A stretch of 64,000 nucleotides of DNA from Parapristionchus giblindavisi (Eukaryota; Nematoda; Chromadorea; Rhabditida; Diplogasteridae), in assembly GCA_943737045.1 (NCBI GenBank), contig CALSFV010000045.1, positions 682,001 to 746,000 of the forward strand. Direction: 5' to 3'. The notes beneath the pieces are model-generated. The model had not been told where the DNA came from. It saw only the letters and a list, made by a program, of their open reading frames with translations, and searched no databases. The translations under genes were made by a program, and so were the position numbers. Of the stretch, positions 49,281 through 62,234 are shown one piece after another; position 1 is the stretch's first letter, and each line of letters opens with the position of its first letter.

Positions 49281-51688
49281 ACTTCGGTCAATGTAGCAGG
49301 TGTGAAAGCTTATAGATCGGCGTGAAAAGAGCTCTATCTTATTCAGAATTTTTTGCTCTTTCACCCAGTATATCACACGATGGGTTATCTTTGTAATTTT
49401 TTGTCTCATAACCTGTTTTGTTCTTATCAGAGTGAAAGTTACTTTTGTACTTCGGTCAATGTAGCAGGTGTGAAAGCTTATATATCGACGTGAACTGAGC
49501 TATATCTTATTCAGAATTTTTTGCTCTTTCAAATGATATATAACAACATGGGTGTTGCTGAAAATCTATCTTGTCATGAATTATTTTGAGCCAAAATGTA
49601 AACTTCGGTCAATGTAGCAGGTGTGAAAGCTTATATAGCGACGTGAACTGAGCTCTATCTTATTCAGAATTTTTTGCTCTTTCACCCAGTATATCACACG
49701 ATGGGTTATCTTTGTAATTTTTTGTCTCATAACCTGTTTTGTTCTTATCAGAGTGAAAGTTACTTTTGTACTTCGGTCAATGTAGCAGGTGTGAAAGCTT
49801 ATATATCGACGTGAACTGAGCTCTATCTTATTCAGAATTTTTTGCTCTTTCAAATGATATATAACAACATGGGTGTTGCTGAAAATCTATCTTGTCATGA
49901 ATTATTTTGAGCCAAATGTACACTTCGGTCAATGTAGCAGGTGTGAAAGCTTATAGATCGACGTGAACAGAGCTCTATCTTATTCAGCATTTTTTGCTCT
50001 TTCACCCAGTATATCATACGATGGGTTATCTTTGTAATTTTTTGTCTCATAACCTGTTTTGTTCTTATCAGAGTGAAAGTTACTTTTGTACTTCGGTCAA
50101 TGTAGCAGGTGTGAAAGCTTATATATCGACGTGGACTGAGCTCTATCTTATTCAGAATTTTTTTGCTCTTTCAAATGATATATAACAACATGGGTGTTGC
50201 TGAAAATCTATCTTGTCATGAATTATTTTGAGCCAAAATGTAAACTTCGGTCAATGTAGCAGGTGTGAAAGCTTATATAGCGACGTGAACTGAGCTCTAT
50301 CTTATTCAGAATTTTTTGCTCTTTCACCCAGTATATCACACGATGGCTTATGTTTGTAATTTTTTGTCTCATAACCTGTTTTGTTCTTATCAGAGTGAAA
50401 GTTACTTTTGTACTTCGGTCAATGTAGCAGGTGTGAAAGCTTATAAATCGACGTGAACAGAGCTCTATCTTATTCAGAATTTTTTGCTCTTTCACCCAGT
50501 ATATCACACGATGGGTTATCTTTGTAGTTTTTTGTCCCATAACCTGTTTTGTTCTTATCAGAGTGAAAGTTACTTTTGTACTTCGGTCAATGTAGCAGGT
50601 GTGAAAGCTTATATATCGACGTGAACTGAGCTCTATCTTATTCGGAATTTTTTGCTCTTTCAAATGATATATAACAACATGGGTGTTGCTGAAAATCTAT
50701 CTTGTCATGAATTATTTTGAGCCAAATGTACACTTCGGTCAATGTAGCAGGTGTGAAAGCTTATAGATCGACGTGAACAGAGCTCTATCTTATTCAGCAT
50801 TTTTTGCTCTTTCACCCAGTATATCATACGATGGGTTATCTTTGTAATTTTTTGTCTCATAACCTGTTTTGTTCTTATCAGAGTGAAAGTTACTTTTGTA
50901 CTTCGGTCAATGTAGCAGGTGTGAAAGCTTATATATCGACGTGGACTGAGCTCTATCTTATTCAGAATTTTTTGCTCTTTCAAATGATATATAACAACAT
51001 GGGTGTTGCTGAAAATCTATCTTGTCATGAATTATTTTGAGCCAAAATGTACACTTCGGTCAATGTAGCAGGTGTGAAAGCTTATAGATCGACGTGAACT
51101 GAGCTCTATCTCATTCAGAATTTTTTGCTCTTTCAAATGATATATAACAACATGGGTGATGCTGAAAATCTATCTTGTCATGAATTATTTTGAGCCAAAA
51201 TGTACACTTCGGTCAATGTAGCAGGTGTGAAAGCTTATAGATCGGCGTGAAAAGAGCTCTATCTTATTCAGAATTTTTTGCTCTTTCACCCAGTATATCA
51301 CACTATGGGTTATCTTTGTAATTTTTTGTCTCATAACCTGTTTTGTTCTTATCAGAGTGAAAGTTACTTTTGTACTTCGGTCAATGTAGCAGGTGTGAAA
51401 GCTTATAGATCGACGTGAACAGAGCTCTATCTTATTCAGAATTTTTTGCTCTTTCACCCATTGTATCACACTATGGGTTATCTTTGTAATTTTTTGTCTC
51501 ATAACCTGTTTTGTTCTTATCAGAGTGAAAGTTACTTTTGTACTTCGGTCAATGTAGCAGGTGTGAAAGCTTATATATCGACGTCAACTGAGCTCTATCT
51601 TATTCAGAATTTATTGCTCTTTCAAATGATATATAACAACATGGGTGTTGCTGAAAATCTATCTTGTCATGAATTATTTTGAGCCAAA
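49281..51688 (-). repeat. Block P copy 2, about 2.41 kb
   Basis: Counterpart of 46378-49280 with a single 489-bp BBA unit. Its right part differs from copy 1 by GAATTTATTGC (51608) and CCATTGTATCACAC (51457). It ends at a CAAATGTACAC one-base deletion (about 51685), where copy 1 has CAAAATGTAAAC. Confidence 0.82.
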
Positions 51689-52394
51689 TGTACACTTCGG
51701 TCAATGTAGCAGGTGTGAAAGCTTATAGATCGACGTGAACAGAGCTCTATCTTATTCAGAATTTTTTGCTCTTTCACCCAGTATATCATACGATGGGTTA
51801 TCTTTGTAATTTTTTGTCTCATAACCTGTTTTGTTCTTATCAGAGTGAAAGTTACTTTTGTACTTCGGTCAATGTAGCAGGTGTGAAAGCTTATATATCG
51901 ACGTGGACTGAGCTCTATCTTATTCAGAATTTTTTGCTCTTTCAAATGATATATAACAACATGGGTGTTGCTGAAAATCTATCTTGTCATGAATTATTTT
52001 GAGCCAAAATGTACACTTCGGTCAATGTAGCAGGTGTGAAAGCTTATAGATCGGCGTAAAAAGAGCTCTATCTTATTCAGAATTTTTTGCTCTTTCACCC
52101 AGTATATCACACGATGGGTTATCTTTGTAATTTTTTGTCTCATAACCTGTTTTGTTCTTATCAGAGTGAAAGTTACTTTTGTACTTCGGTCAATGTAGCA
52201 GGTGTGAAAGCTTATAGATCGACGTGAACAGAGCTCTATCTTATTCAGAATTTTTTGCTCTTTCACCCATTATATCACACTATGGGTTATCTTTGTAATT
52301 TTTTGTCTCATAACCTGTTTTGTTCTCATCAGAGTGAAAGTTACTTTTGTACTTCGGTGAATGTAGCAGGTGTGAAATCTTATATATCGACGTG

Positions 52395-53831
52395 GACTGA
52401 GCTCTATCTTATTCAGAATTTTTTGCTCTTTCAAATGATATATAACAACATGGGTGTTGCTGAAAATCTATCTTGTCATGAATTATTTTGAGCCAAAATG
52501 TACACTTCGGTCAATGTAGCAGGTGTGAAAGCTTATAGATCGACGTGAACTGAGCTCTATCTCATTCAGAATTTTTTGCTCTTTCAAATGATATATAACA
52601 ACATGGGTGTTGCTGAAAATCTATCTTGTCATGAATTATTTTGAGCCAAAATGTACACTTCGGTCAATGTAGCAGGTGTGAAAGCTTATAGATCGGCGTG
52701 AAAAGAGCTCTATCTTATTCAGAATTTTTTGCTCTTTCACCCAGTATATCACACTATGGGTTATCTTTGTAATTTTTTGTCTCATAACCTGTTTTGTTCT
52801 TATCAGAGTGAAAGTTACTTTTGTACTTCGGTCAATGTAGCAGGTGTGAAAGCTTATAGATCGACGTGAACAGAGCTCTATCTTATTCAGAATTTTTTGC
52901 TCTTTCACCCATTATATCACACTATGGGTTATCTTTGTAATTTTTTGTCTCATAACCTGTTTTGTTCTTATCAGAGTGAAAGTTACTTTTGTACTTCGGT
53001 CAATGTAGCAGGTGTGAAAGCTTATATATCGACGTCAACTGAGCTCTATCTTATTCAGAATTTATTGCTCTTTCAAATGATATATAACAACATGGGTGTT
53101 GCTGAAAATCTATCTTGTCATGAATTATTTTGAGCCAAAATGTACACTTCGGTCAATGTAGCAGGTGTGAAAGCTTATAGATCGACGTGAACTGAGCTCT
53201 ATCTCATTCAGAATTTTTTGCTCTTTCAAATGATATATAACAACATGGGTGATGCTGAAAATCTATCTTGTCATGAATTATTTTGAGCCAAAATGTACAC
53301 TTCGGTCAATGTAGCAGGTGTGAAAGCTTATAGATCGGCGTGAAAAGAGCTCTATCTTATTCAGAATTTTTTGCTCTTTCACCCATTATATCACACTATG
53401 GGTTATCTTTGTAATTTTTTGTCTCATAACCTGTTTTGTTCTTATCAGAGTGAAAGTTACTTTTGTACTTCGGTCAATGTAGCAGGTGTGAAAGCTTATA
53501 TATCGTCGTCAACTGAGCTCTATCTTATTCAGAATTTATTGCTCTTTCAAATGATATATAATAACATGGGTGTTGCTGAAAATCTATCTTGTCATGAATT
53601 ATTTTGAGCCAAAATGTAAACTTCGGTCAATGTAGCAGGTGTGAAAGCTTATATAGCGACGTGAACTGAGCTCTATCTTATTCAGAATTTTTTGCTCTTT
53701 CACCCAGTATATCACACGATGGGTTATCTTTGTAATTTTTTGTCTCATAACCTGTTTTGTTCTTATCAGAGTGAAAGTTACTTTTGTACTTCGGTCAATG
53801 TAGCAGGTGTGAAAGCTTATATATCGACGTC
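52395..53831 (-). repeat. 1437-bp unit, copy 1 (five A, four B)
   Basis: Directly followed by a second copy at 53832-55268. Shared private marks are TATATCGTCGTCAACTGAG (53500 and 54937) and ATATATAATAACATGGG (53556 and 54993). Five A plus four B gives 1437 bp exactly. The left edge lies where GACGTGGACTG changes to GACGTCAACTG in the partner copy. Confidence 0.87.
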
Positions 53832-55268
53832 AACTGAGCTCTATCTTATTCAGAATTTTTTGCTCTTTCAAATGATATATAACAACATGGGTGTTGCTGA
53901 AAATCTATCTTGTCATGAATTATTTTGAGCCAAAATGTACACTTCGGTCAATGTAGCAGGTGTGAAAGCTTATAGATCGACGTGAACTGAGCTCTATCTC
54001 ATTCAGAATTTTTTGCTCTTTCAAATGATATATAACAACATGGGTGTTGCTGAAAATCTATCTTGTCATGAATTATTTTGAGCCAAAATGTACACTTCGG
54101 TCAATGTAGCAGGTGTGAAAGCTTATAGATCGGCGTGAAAAGAGCTCTATCTTATTCAGAATTTTTTGCTCTTTCACCCAGTATATCACACTATGGGTTA
54201 TCTTTGTAATTTTTTGTCTCATAACCTGTTTTGTTCTTATCAGAGTGAAAGTTACTTTTGTACTTCGGTCAATGTAGCAGGTGTGAAAGCTTATAGATCG
54301 ACGTGAACAGAGCTCTATCTTATTCAGAATTTTTTGCTCTTTCACCCATTATATCACACTATGGGTTATCTTTGTAATTTTTTGTCTCATAACCTGTTTT
54401 GTTCTTATCAGAGTGAAAGTTACTTTTGTACTTCGGTCAATGTAGCAGGTGTGAAAGCTTATATATCGACGTCAACTGAGCTCTATCTTATTCAGAATTT
54501 ATTGCTCTTTCAAATGATATATAACAACATGGGTGTTGCTGAAAATCTATCTTGTCATGAATTATTTTGAGCCAAAATGTACACTTCGGTCAATGTAGCA
54601 GGTGTGAAAGCTTATAGATCGACGTGAACTGAGCTCTATCTCATTCAGAATTTTTTGCTCTTTCAAATGATATATAACAACATGGGTGATGCTGAAAATC
54701 TATCTTGTCATGAATTATTTTGAGCCAAAATGTACACTTCGGTCAATGTAGCAGGTGTGAAAGCTTATAGATCGGCGTGAAAAGAGCTCTATCTTATTCA
54801 GAATTTTTTGCTCTTTCACCCATTATATCACACTATGGGTTATCTTTGTAATTTTTTGTCTCATAACCTGTTTTGTTCTTATCAGAGTGAAAGTTACTTT
54901 TGTACTTCGGTCAATGTAGCAGGTGTGAAAGCTTATATATCGTCGTCAACTGAGCTCTATCTTATTCAGAATTTATTGCTCTTTCAAATGATATATAATA
55001 ACATGGGTGTTGCTGAAAATCTATCTTGTCATGAATTATTTTGAGCCAAAATGTAAACTTCGGTCAATGTAGCAGGTGTGAAAGCTTATATAGCGACGTG
55101 AACTGAGCTCTATCTTATTCAGAATTTTTTGCTCTTTCACCCAGTATATCACACGATGGGTTATCTTTGTAATTTTTTGTCTCATAACCTGTTTTGTTCT
55201 TATCAGAGTGAAAGTTACTTTTGTACTTCGGTCAATGTAGCAGGTGTGAAAGCTTATATATCGACGTC
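53832..55268 (-). repeat. 1437-bp unit, copy 2
   Basis: Tandem partner of 52395-53831 with the same CGTCGTC and ATAATAACATGG marks. Both marks appear again near 59280-59340 and 63773-63832 in the later Q copies, so the unit existed before block Q was multiplied. Confidence 0.87.
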
Positions 55269-56507
55269 AACTGAGCTCTATCTTATTCAGAATTTTTTGC
55301 TCTTTCAAATGATATATAACAACATGGGTGTTGCTGAAAATCTATCTTGTCATGAATTATTTTGAGCCAAAATGTACACTTCGGTCAATGTAGCAGGTGT
55401 GAAAGCTTATAGATCGACGTGAACAGAGCTCTATCTTATTCAGAATTCTTTGCTCTTTCACCCATTATATCACACTATGGGTTATCTTTGTAATTTTTTG
55501 TCTCATAACCTGTTTTGTTCTTATCAGAGTGAAAGTTACTTTTGTACTTCGGTCAATGTAGCAGGTGTGAAAGCTTATATATCGACGTCAACTGAGCTCT
55601 ATCTTATTCAGAATTTATTGCTCTTTCAAATGATATATAACAACATGGGTGTTGCTGAAAATCTATCTTGTCATGAATTATTTTGAGCCAAAATGTAAAC
55701 TTCGGTCAATGTAGCAGGTGTGAAAGCTTATATAGCGACGTGAACTGAGCTCTATCTTATTCAGAATTTTTTGCTCTTTCACCCAGTATATCACACGATG
55801 GGTTATCTTTGTAATTTTTTGTCTCATAACCTGTTTTGTTCTTATCAGAGTGAAAGTTACTTTTGTACTTCGGTCAATGTAGCAGGTGTGAAAGCTTATA
55901 TATCGACGTCAACTGAGCTCTATCTTATTCAGAATTTTTTGCTCTTTCAAATGATATATAACAACATGGGTGTTGCTGAAAATCTATCTTGTCATGAATT
56001 ATTTTGAGCCAAAATGTACACTTCGGTCAATGTAGCAGGTGTGAAAGCTTATAGATCGACGTGAACAGAGCTCTATCTTATTCAGAATTCTTTGCTCTTT
56101 CACCCATTATATCACACTATGGGTTATCTTTGTAATTTTTTGTCTCATAACCTGTTTTGTTCTTATCAGAGTGAAAGTTACTTTTGTACTTCGGTCAATG
56201 TAGCAGGTGTGAAAGCTTATATATCGACGTCAACTGAGCTCTATCTTATTCAGAATGTTTTGCTCTTTCAAATGATATATAACAACATGGGTGTTGCTGA
56301 AAATCTATCTTGTCATGAATTATTTTGAGCCAAAATGTACACTTCGGTCAATGTAGCAGGTGTGAAAGCTTATAGATCGACGTGAACAGAGCTCTATCTT
56401 ATTCAGAATTCTTTGCTCTTTCACCCATTATATCACACTATGGGTTATCTTTGTAATTTTTTGTCTCATAACCTGTTTTGTTCTTATCAGAGTGAAAGTT
56501 ACTTTTG
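55269..56507 (-). repeat. AB dimers in alternating 642-bp pattern
   Basis: AB dimers alternate between two forms, giving a 642-bp period: one with CAGAATTCTTTGC and CCATTATATCACAC (55450 and 56092), one with TATATAGCGACG and CCAGTATATCACACG (55129 and 55771). A GAATGTTTTGC variant at 56254 recurs at 60596 and 60916. The whole stretch reappears at 59609-60750 in Q copy 2. Confidence 0.78.
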
Positions 56508-59500
56508 TACTTCGGTCAATGTAGCAGGTGTGAAAGCTTATAGATCGACGTGAACTGAGCTCTATCTCATTCAGAATTTTTTGCTCTTTCAAATGATATA
56601 TAACAACATGGGTGATGCTGAAAATCTATCTTGTCATGAATTATTTTGAGCCAAAATGTACACTTCGGTCAATGTAGCAGGTGTGAAAGCTTATAGATCG
56701 GCGTGAAAAGAGCTCTATCTTATTCAGAATTTTTTGCTCTTTCACCCAGTATATCACACTATGGGTTATCTTTGTAATTTTTTGTCTCATAACCTGTTTT
56801 GTTCTTATCAGAGTGAAAGTTACTTTTGTACTTCGGTCAATGTAGCAGGTGTGAAAGCTTATAGATCGACGTGAACAGAGCTCTATCTTATTCAGAATTT
56901 TTTGCTCTTTCACCCATTGTATCACACTATGGGTTATCTTTGTAATTTTTTGTCTCATAACCTGTTTTGTTCTTATCAGAGTGAAAGTTACTTTTGTACT
57001 TCGGTCAATGTAGCAGGTGTGAAAGCTTATATATCGACGTCAACTGAGCTCTATCTTATTCAGAATTTATTGCTCTTTCAAATGATATATAACAACATGG
57101 GTGTTGCTGAAAATCTATCTTGTCATGAATTATTTTGAGCCAAAATGTACACTTCGGTCAATGTAGCAGGTGTGAAAGCTTATAGATCGACGTGAACAGA
57201 GCTCTATCTTATTCAGAATTTTTTGCTCTTTCACCCAGTATATCATACGATGGGTTATCTTTGTAATTTTTTGTCTCATAACCTGTTTTGTTCTTATCAG
57301 AGTGAAAGTTACTTTTGTACTTCGGTCAATGTAGCAGGTGTGAAAGCTTATATATCGACGTGGACTGAGCTCTATCTTATTCAGAATTTTTTGCTCTTTC
57401 AAATGATATATAACAACATGGGTGTTGCTGAAAATCTATCTTGTCATGAATTATTTTGAGCCAAAATGTACACTTCGGTCAATGTAGCAGGTGTGAAAGC
57501 TTATAGATCGGCGTAAAAAGAGCTCTATCTTATTCAGAATTTTTTGCTCTTTCACCCAGTATATCACACGATGGGTTATCTTTGTAATTTTTTGTCTCAT
57601 AACCTGTTTTGTTCTTATCAGAGTGAAAGTTACTTTTGTACTTCGGTCAATGTAGCAGGTGTGAAAGCTTATAGATCGACGTGAACAGAGCTCTATCTTA
57701 TTCAGAATTTTTTGCTCTTTCACCCATTATATCACACTATGGGTTATCTTTGTAATTTTTTGTCTCATAACCTGTTTTGTTCTCATCAGAGTGAAAGTTA
57801 CTTTTGTACTTCGGTGAATGTAGCAGGTGTGAAATCTTATATATCGACGTGGACTGAGCTCTATCTTATTCAGAATTTTTTGCTCTTTCAAATGATATAT
57901 AACAACATGGGTGTTGCTGAAAATCTATCTTGTCATGAATTATTTTGAGCCAAAATGTACACTTCGGTCAATGTAGCAGGTGTGAAAGCTTATAGATCGA
58001 CGTGAACTGAGCTCTATCTCATTCAGAATTTTTTGCTCTTTCAAATGATATATAACAACATGGGTGTTGCTGAAAATCTATCTTGTCATGAATTATTTTG
58101 AGCCAAAATGTACACTTCGGTCAATGTAGCAGGTGTGAAAGCTTATAGATCGGCGTGAAAAGAGCTCTATCTTATTCAGAATTTTTTGCTCTTTCACCCA
58201 GTATATCACACTATGGGTTATCTTTGTAATTTTTTGTCTCATAACCTGTTTTGTTCTTATCAGAGTGAAAGTTACTTTTGTACTTCGGTCAATGTAGCAG
58301 GTGTGAAAGCTTATAGATCGACGTGAACAGAGCTCTATCTTATTCAGAATTTTTTGCTCTTTCACCCATTATATCACACTATGGGTTATCTTTGTAATTT
58401 TTTGTCTCATAACCTGTTTTGTTCTTATCAGAGTGAAAGTTACTTTTGTACTTCGGTCAATGTAGCAGGTGTGAAAGCTTATATATCGACGTCAACTGAG
58501 CTCTATCTTATTCAGAATTTATTGCTCTTTCAAATGATATATAACAACATGGGTGTTGCTGAAAATCTATCTTGTCATGAATTATTTTGAGCCAAATGTA
58601 CACTTCGGTCAATGTAGCAGGTGTGAAAGCTTATAGATCGACGTGAACAGAGCTCTATCTTATTCAGAATTTTTTGCTCTTTCACCCAGTATATCATACG
58701 ATGGGTTATCTTTGTAATTTTTTGTCTCATAACCTGTTTTGTTCTTATCAGAGTGAAAGTTACTTTTGTACTTCGGTCAATGTAGCAGGTGTGAAAGCTT
58801 ATATATCGACGTGGACTGAGCTCTATCTTATTCAGAATTTTTTGCTCTTTCAAATGATATATAACAACATGGGTGTTGCTGAAAATCTATCTTGTCATGA
58901 ATTATTTTGAGCCAAAATGTACACTTCGGTCAATGTAGCAGGTGTGAAAGCTTATAGATCGACGTGAACTGAGCTCTATCTCATTCAGAATTTTTTGCTC
59001 TTTCAAATGATATATAACAACATGGGTGATGCTGAAAATCTATCTTGTCATGAATTATTTTGAGCCAAAATGTACACTTCGGTCAATGTAGCAGGTGTGA
59101 AAGCTTATAGATCGGCGTGAAAAGAGCTCTATCTTATTCAGAATTTTTTGCTCTTTCACCCATTATATCACACTATGGGTTATCTTTGTAATTTTTTGTC
59201 TCATAACCTGTTTTGTTCTTATCAGAGTGAAAGTTACTTTTGTACTTCGGTCAATGTAGCAGGTGTGAAAGCTTATATATCGTCGTCAACTGAGCTCTAT
59301 CTTATTCAGAATTTATTGCTCTTTCAAATGATATATAATAACATGGGTGTTGCTGAAAATCTATCTTGTCATGAATTATTTTGAGCCAAAATGTAAACTT
59401 CGGTCAATGTAGCAGGTGTGAAAGCTTATATAGCGACGTGAACTGAGCTCTATCTTATTCAGAATTTTTTGCTCTTTCACCCAGTATATCACACGATGGG

Positions 59501-60990
59501 TTATCTTTGTAATTTTTTGTCTCATAACCTGTTTTGTTCTTATCAGAGTGAAAGTTACTTTTGTACTTCGGTCAATGTAGCAGGTGTGAAAGCTTATATA
59601 TCGACGTCAACTGAGCTCTATCTTATTCAGAATTTTTTGCTCTTTCAAATGATATATAACAACATGGGTGTTGCTGAAAATCTATCTTGTCATGAATTAT
59701 TTTGAGCCAAAATGTACACTTCGGTCAATGTAGCAGGTGTGAAAGCTTATAGATCGACGTGAACAGAGCTCTATCTTATTCAGAATTCTTTGCTCTTTCA
59801 CCCATTATATCACACTATGGGTTATCTTTGTAATTTTTTGTCTCATAACCTGTTTTGTTCTTATCAGAGTGAAAGTTACTTTTGTACTTCGGTCAATGTA
59901 GCAGGTGTGAAAGCTTATATATCGACGTCAACTGAGCTCTATCTTATTCAGAATTTATTGCTCTTTCAAATGATATATAACAACATGGGTGTTGCTGAAA
60001 ATCTATCTTGTCATGAATTATTTTGAGCCAAAATGTAAACTTCGGTCAATGTAGCAGGTGTGAAAGCTTATATAGCGACGTGAACTGAGCTCTATCTTAT
60101 TCAGAATTTTTTGCTCTTTCACCCAGTATATCACACGATGGGTTATCTTTGTAATTTTTTGTCTCATAACCTGTTTTGTTCTTATCAGAGTGAAAGTTAC
60201 TTTTGTACTTCGGTCAATGTAGCAGGTGTGATAGCTTATATATCGACGTCAACTGAGCTCTATCTTATTCAGAATTTTTTGCTCTTTCAAATGATATATA
60301 ACAACATGGGTGTTGCTGAAAATCTATCTTGTCATGAATTATTTTGAGCCAAAATGTACACTTCGGTCAATGTAGCAGGTGTGAAAGCTTATAGATCGAC
60401 GTGAACAGAGCTCTATCTTATTCAGAATTCTTTGCTCTTTCACCCATTATATCACACTATGGGTTATCTTTGTAATTTTTTGTCTCATAACCTGTTTTGT
60501 TCTTATCAGAGTGAAAGTTACTTTTGTACTTCGGTCAATGTAGCAGGTGTGAAAGCTTATATATCGACGTCAACTGAGCTCTATCTTATTCAGAATGTTT
60601 TGCTCTTTCAAATGATATATAACAACATGGGTGTTGCTGAAAATCTATCTTGTCATGAATTATTTTGAGCCAAAATGTACACTTCGGTCAATGTAGCAGG
60701 TGTGAAAGCTTATAGATCGACGTGAACAGAGCTCTATCTTATTCAGAATTCTTTGCTCTTTCACCCATTATATCACACTATGGGTTATCTTTGTAATTTT
60801 TTGTCTCATAACCTGTTTTGTTCTTATCAGAGTGAAAGTTACTTTTGTACTTCGGTCAATGTAGCAGGTGTGAAAGCTTATATATCGACGTCAACTGAGC
60901 TCTATCTTATTCAGAATGTTTTGCTCTTTCAAATGATATATAACAACATGGGTGTTGCTGAAAATCTATCTTGTCATGAATTATTTTGAG
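56508..60990 (-). repeat. Block Q copy 2 (shorter, about 4.48 kb)
   Basis: Follows Q copy 1 at 5456-5457 bp to about 58570. It then matches 51660-52000 (offset 6908) for one AB dimer, and later 54.7-56.3 kb (offset 4340). It therefore has only one 1437-type unit and is a mosaic of copy 1. The last AB dimer (60432) is duplicated 321 bp downstream (60753). A private GTGATAGCTTATATATC occurs at 60227. Confidence 0.78.
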
Positions 60991-62234
60991 CCAAAATGTA
61001 CACTTCGGTCAATGTAGCAGGTGTGAAAGCTTATAGATCGGCGTGAAAAGAGCTCTATCTTATTCAGAATTTTTTGCTCTTTCACCCAGTATATCACACG
61101 ATGGGTTATCTTTGTAATTTTTTGTCTCATAACCTGTTTTGTTCTTATCAGAGTGAAAGTTACTTTTGTACTTCGTTCAATGTAGCAGGTGTGAAAGCTT
61201 ATAGATCGACGTGAACAGAGCTCTATCTTATTCAGAATTTTTTGCTCTTTCACCCATTATATCACACTATGGGTTATCTTTGTAATTTTTTGTCTCATAA
61301 CCTGTTTTGTTCTTATCAGAGTGAAAGTTACTTTTGTACTTCGGTCAATGTAGCAGGTGTGAAAGCTTATATATCGACGTCAACTGAGCTCTATCTTATT
61401 CAGAATTTTTTGCTCTTTCAAATGATATATAACAACATGGGTGTTGCTGAAAATCTATCTTGTCATGAATTATTTTGAGCCAAAATGTACACTTCGGTCA
61501 ATGTAGCAGGTGTGAAAGCTTATAGATCGACGTGAACTGAGCTCTATCTCATTCAGAATTTTTTGCTCTTTCAAATGATATATAACAACATGGGTGTTGC
61601 TGAAAATCTATCTTGTCATGAATTATTTTGAGCCAAAATGTACACTTCGGTCAATGTAGCAGGTGTGAAAGCTTATAGATCGGCGTGAAAAGAGCTCTAT
61701 CTTATTCAGAATTTTTTGCTCTTTCACCCAGTATATCACACGATGGGTTATCTTTGTAATTTTTTGTCTCATAACCTGTTTTGTTCTTATCAGAGTGAAA
61801 GTTACTTTTGTACTTCGGTCAATGTAGCAGGTGTGAAAGCTTATAGATCGACGTGAACAGAGCTCTATCTTATTCAGAATTTTTTGCTCTTTCACCCATT
61901 ATATCACACTATGGGTTATCTTTGTAATTTTTTGTCTCATAACCTGTTTTGTTCTTATCAGAGTGAAAGTTACTTTTGTACTTCGGTCAATGTAGCAGGT
62001 GTGAAAGCTTATATATCGACGTCAACTGAGCTCTATCTTATTCAGAATTTATTGCTCTTTCAAATGATATATAACAACATGGGTGTTGCTGAAAATCTGT
62101 CTTGTCATGAATTATTTTGAGCCAAAATGTAAACTTCGGTCAATGTAGCAGGTGTGAAAGCTTATAAATCGACGTGAACAGAGCTCTATCTTATTCAGAA
62201 TTTTTTGCTCTTTCACCCAGTATATCACACTATG
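60991..62234 (-). repeat. Satellite linking Q copies 2 and 3
   Basis: AB and AAB units with GGCGTGAAAAGAG segments (61039 and 61680) and CCATTATATCACAC B spacers (61256 and 61898). One B has CTTCGTTCAATG at about 61172. The AATCTGTCTTG at 62096 and TATAAATCGACG at 62164 resemble 45.7-45.8 kb. No non-satellite sequence. Confidence 0.72.

Larger units (their letters stand above)
51052..56507 (-). repeat. Block Q copy 1, 5456 bp
   Basis: Recurs from 56508 at an offset of 5456-5457 bp, at least to about 58.5 kb. Shared marks include CCATTGTATCACAC (51457 and 56913), GGCGTAAAAAGAG (about 52053 and 57510) and a monomer pair with TTCTCATCAGAG, GGTGAATG and GAAATCTTATATATC (52322-52385 and 57779-57842). 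It contains the 1437-bp tandem. It overlaps the end of block P copy 2, so P and Q are nested steps of the same growth process. Confidence 0.82.
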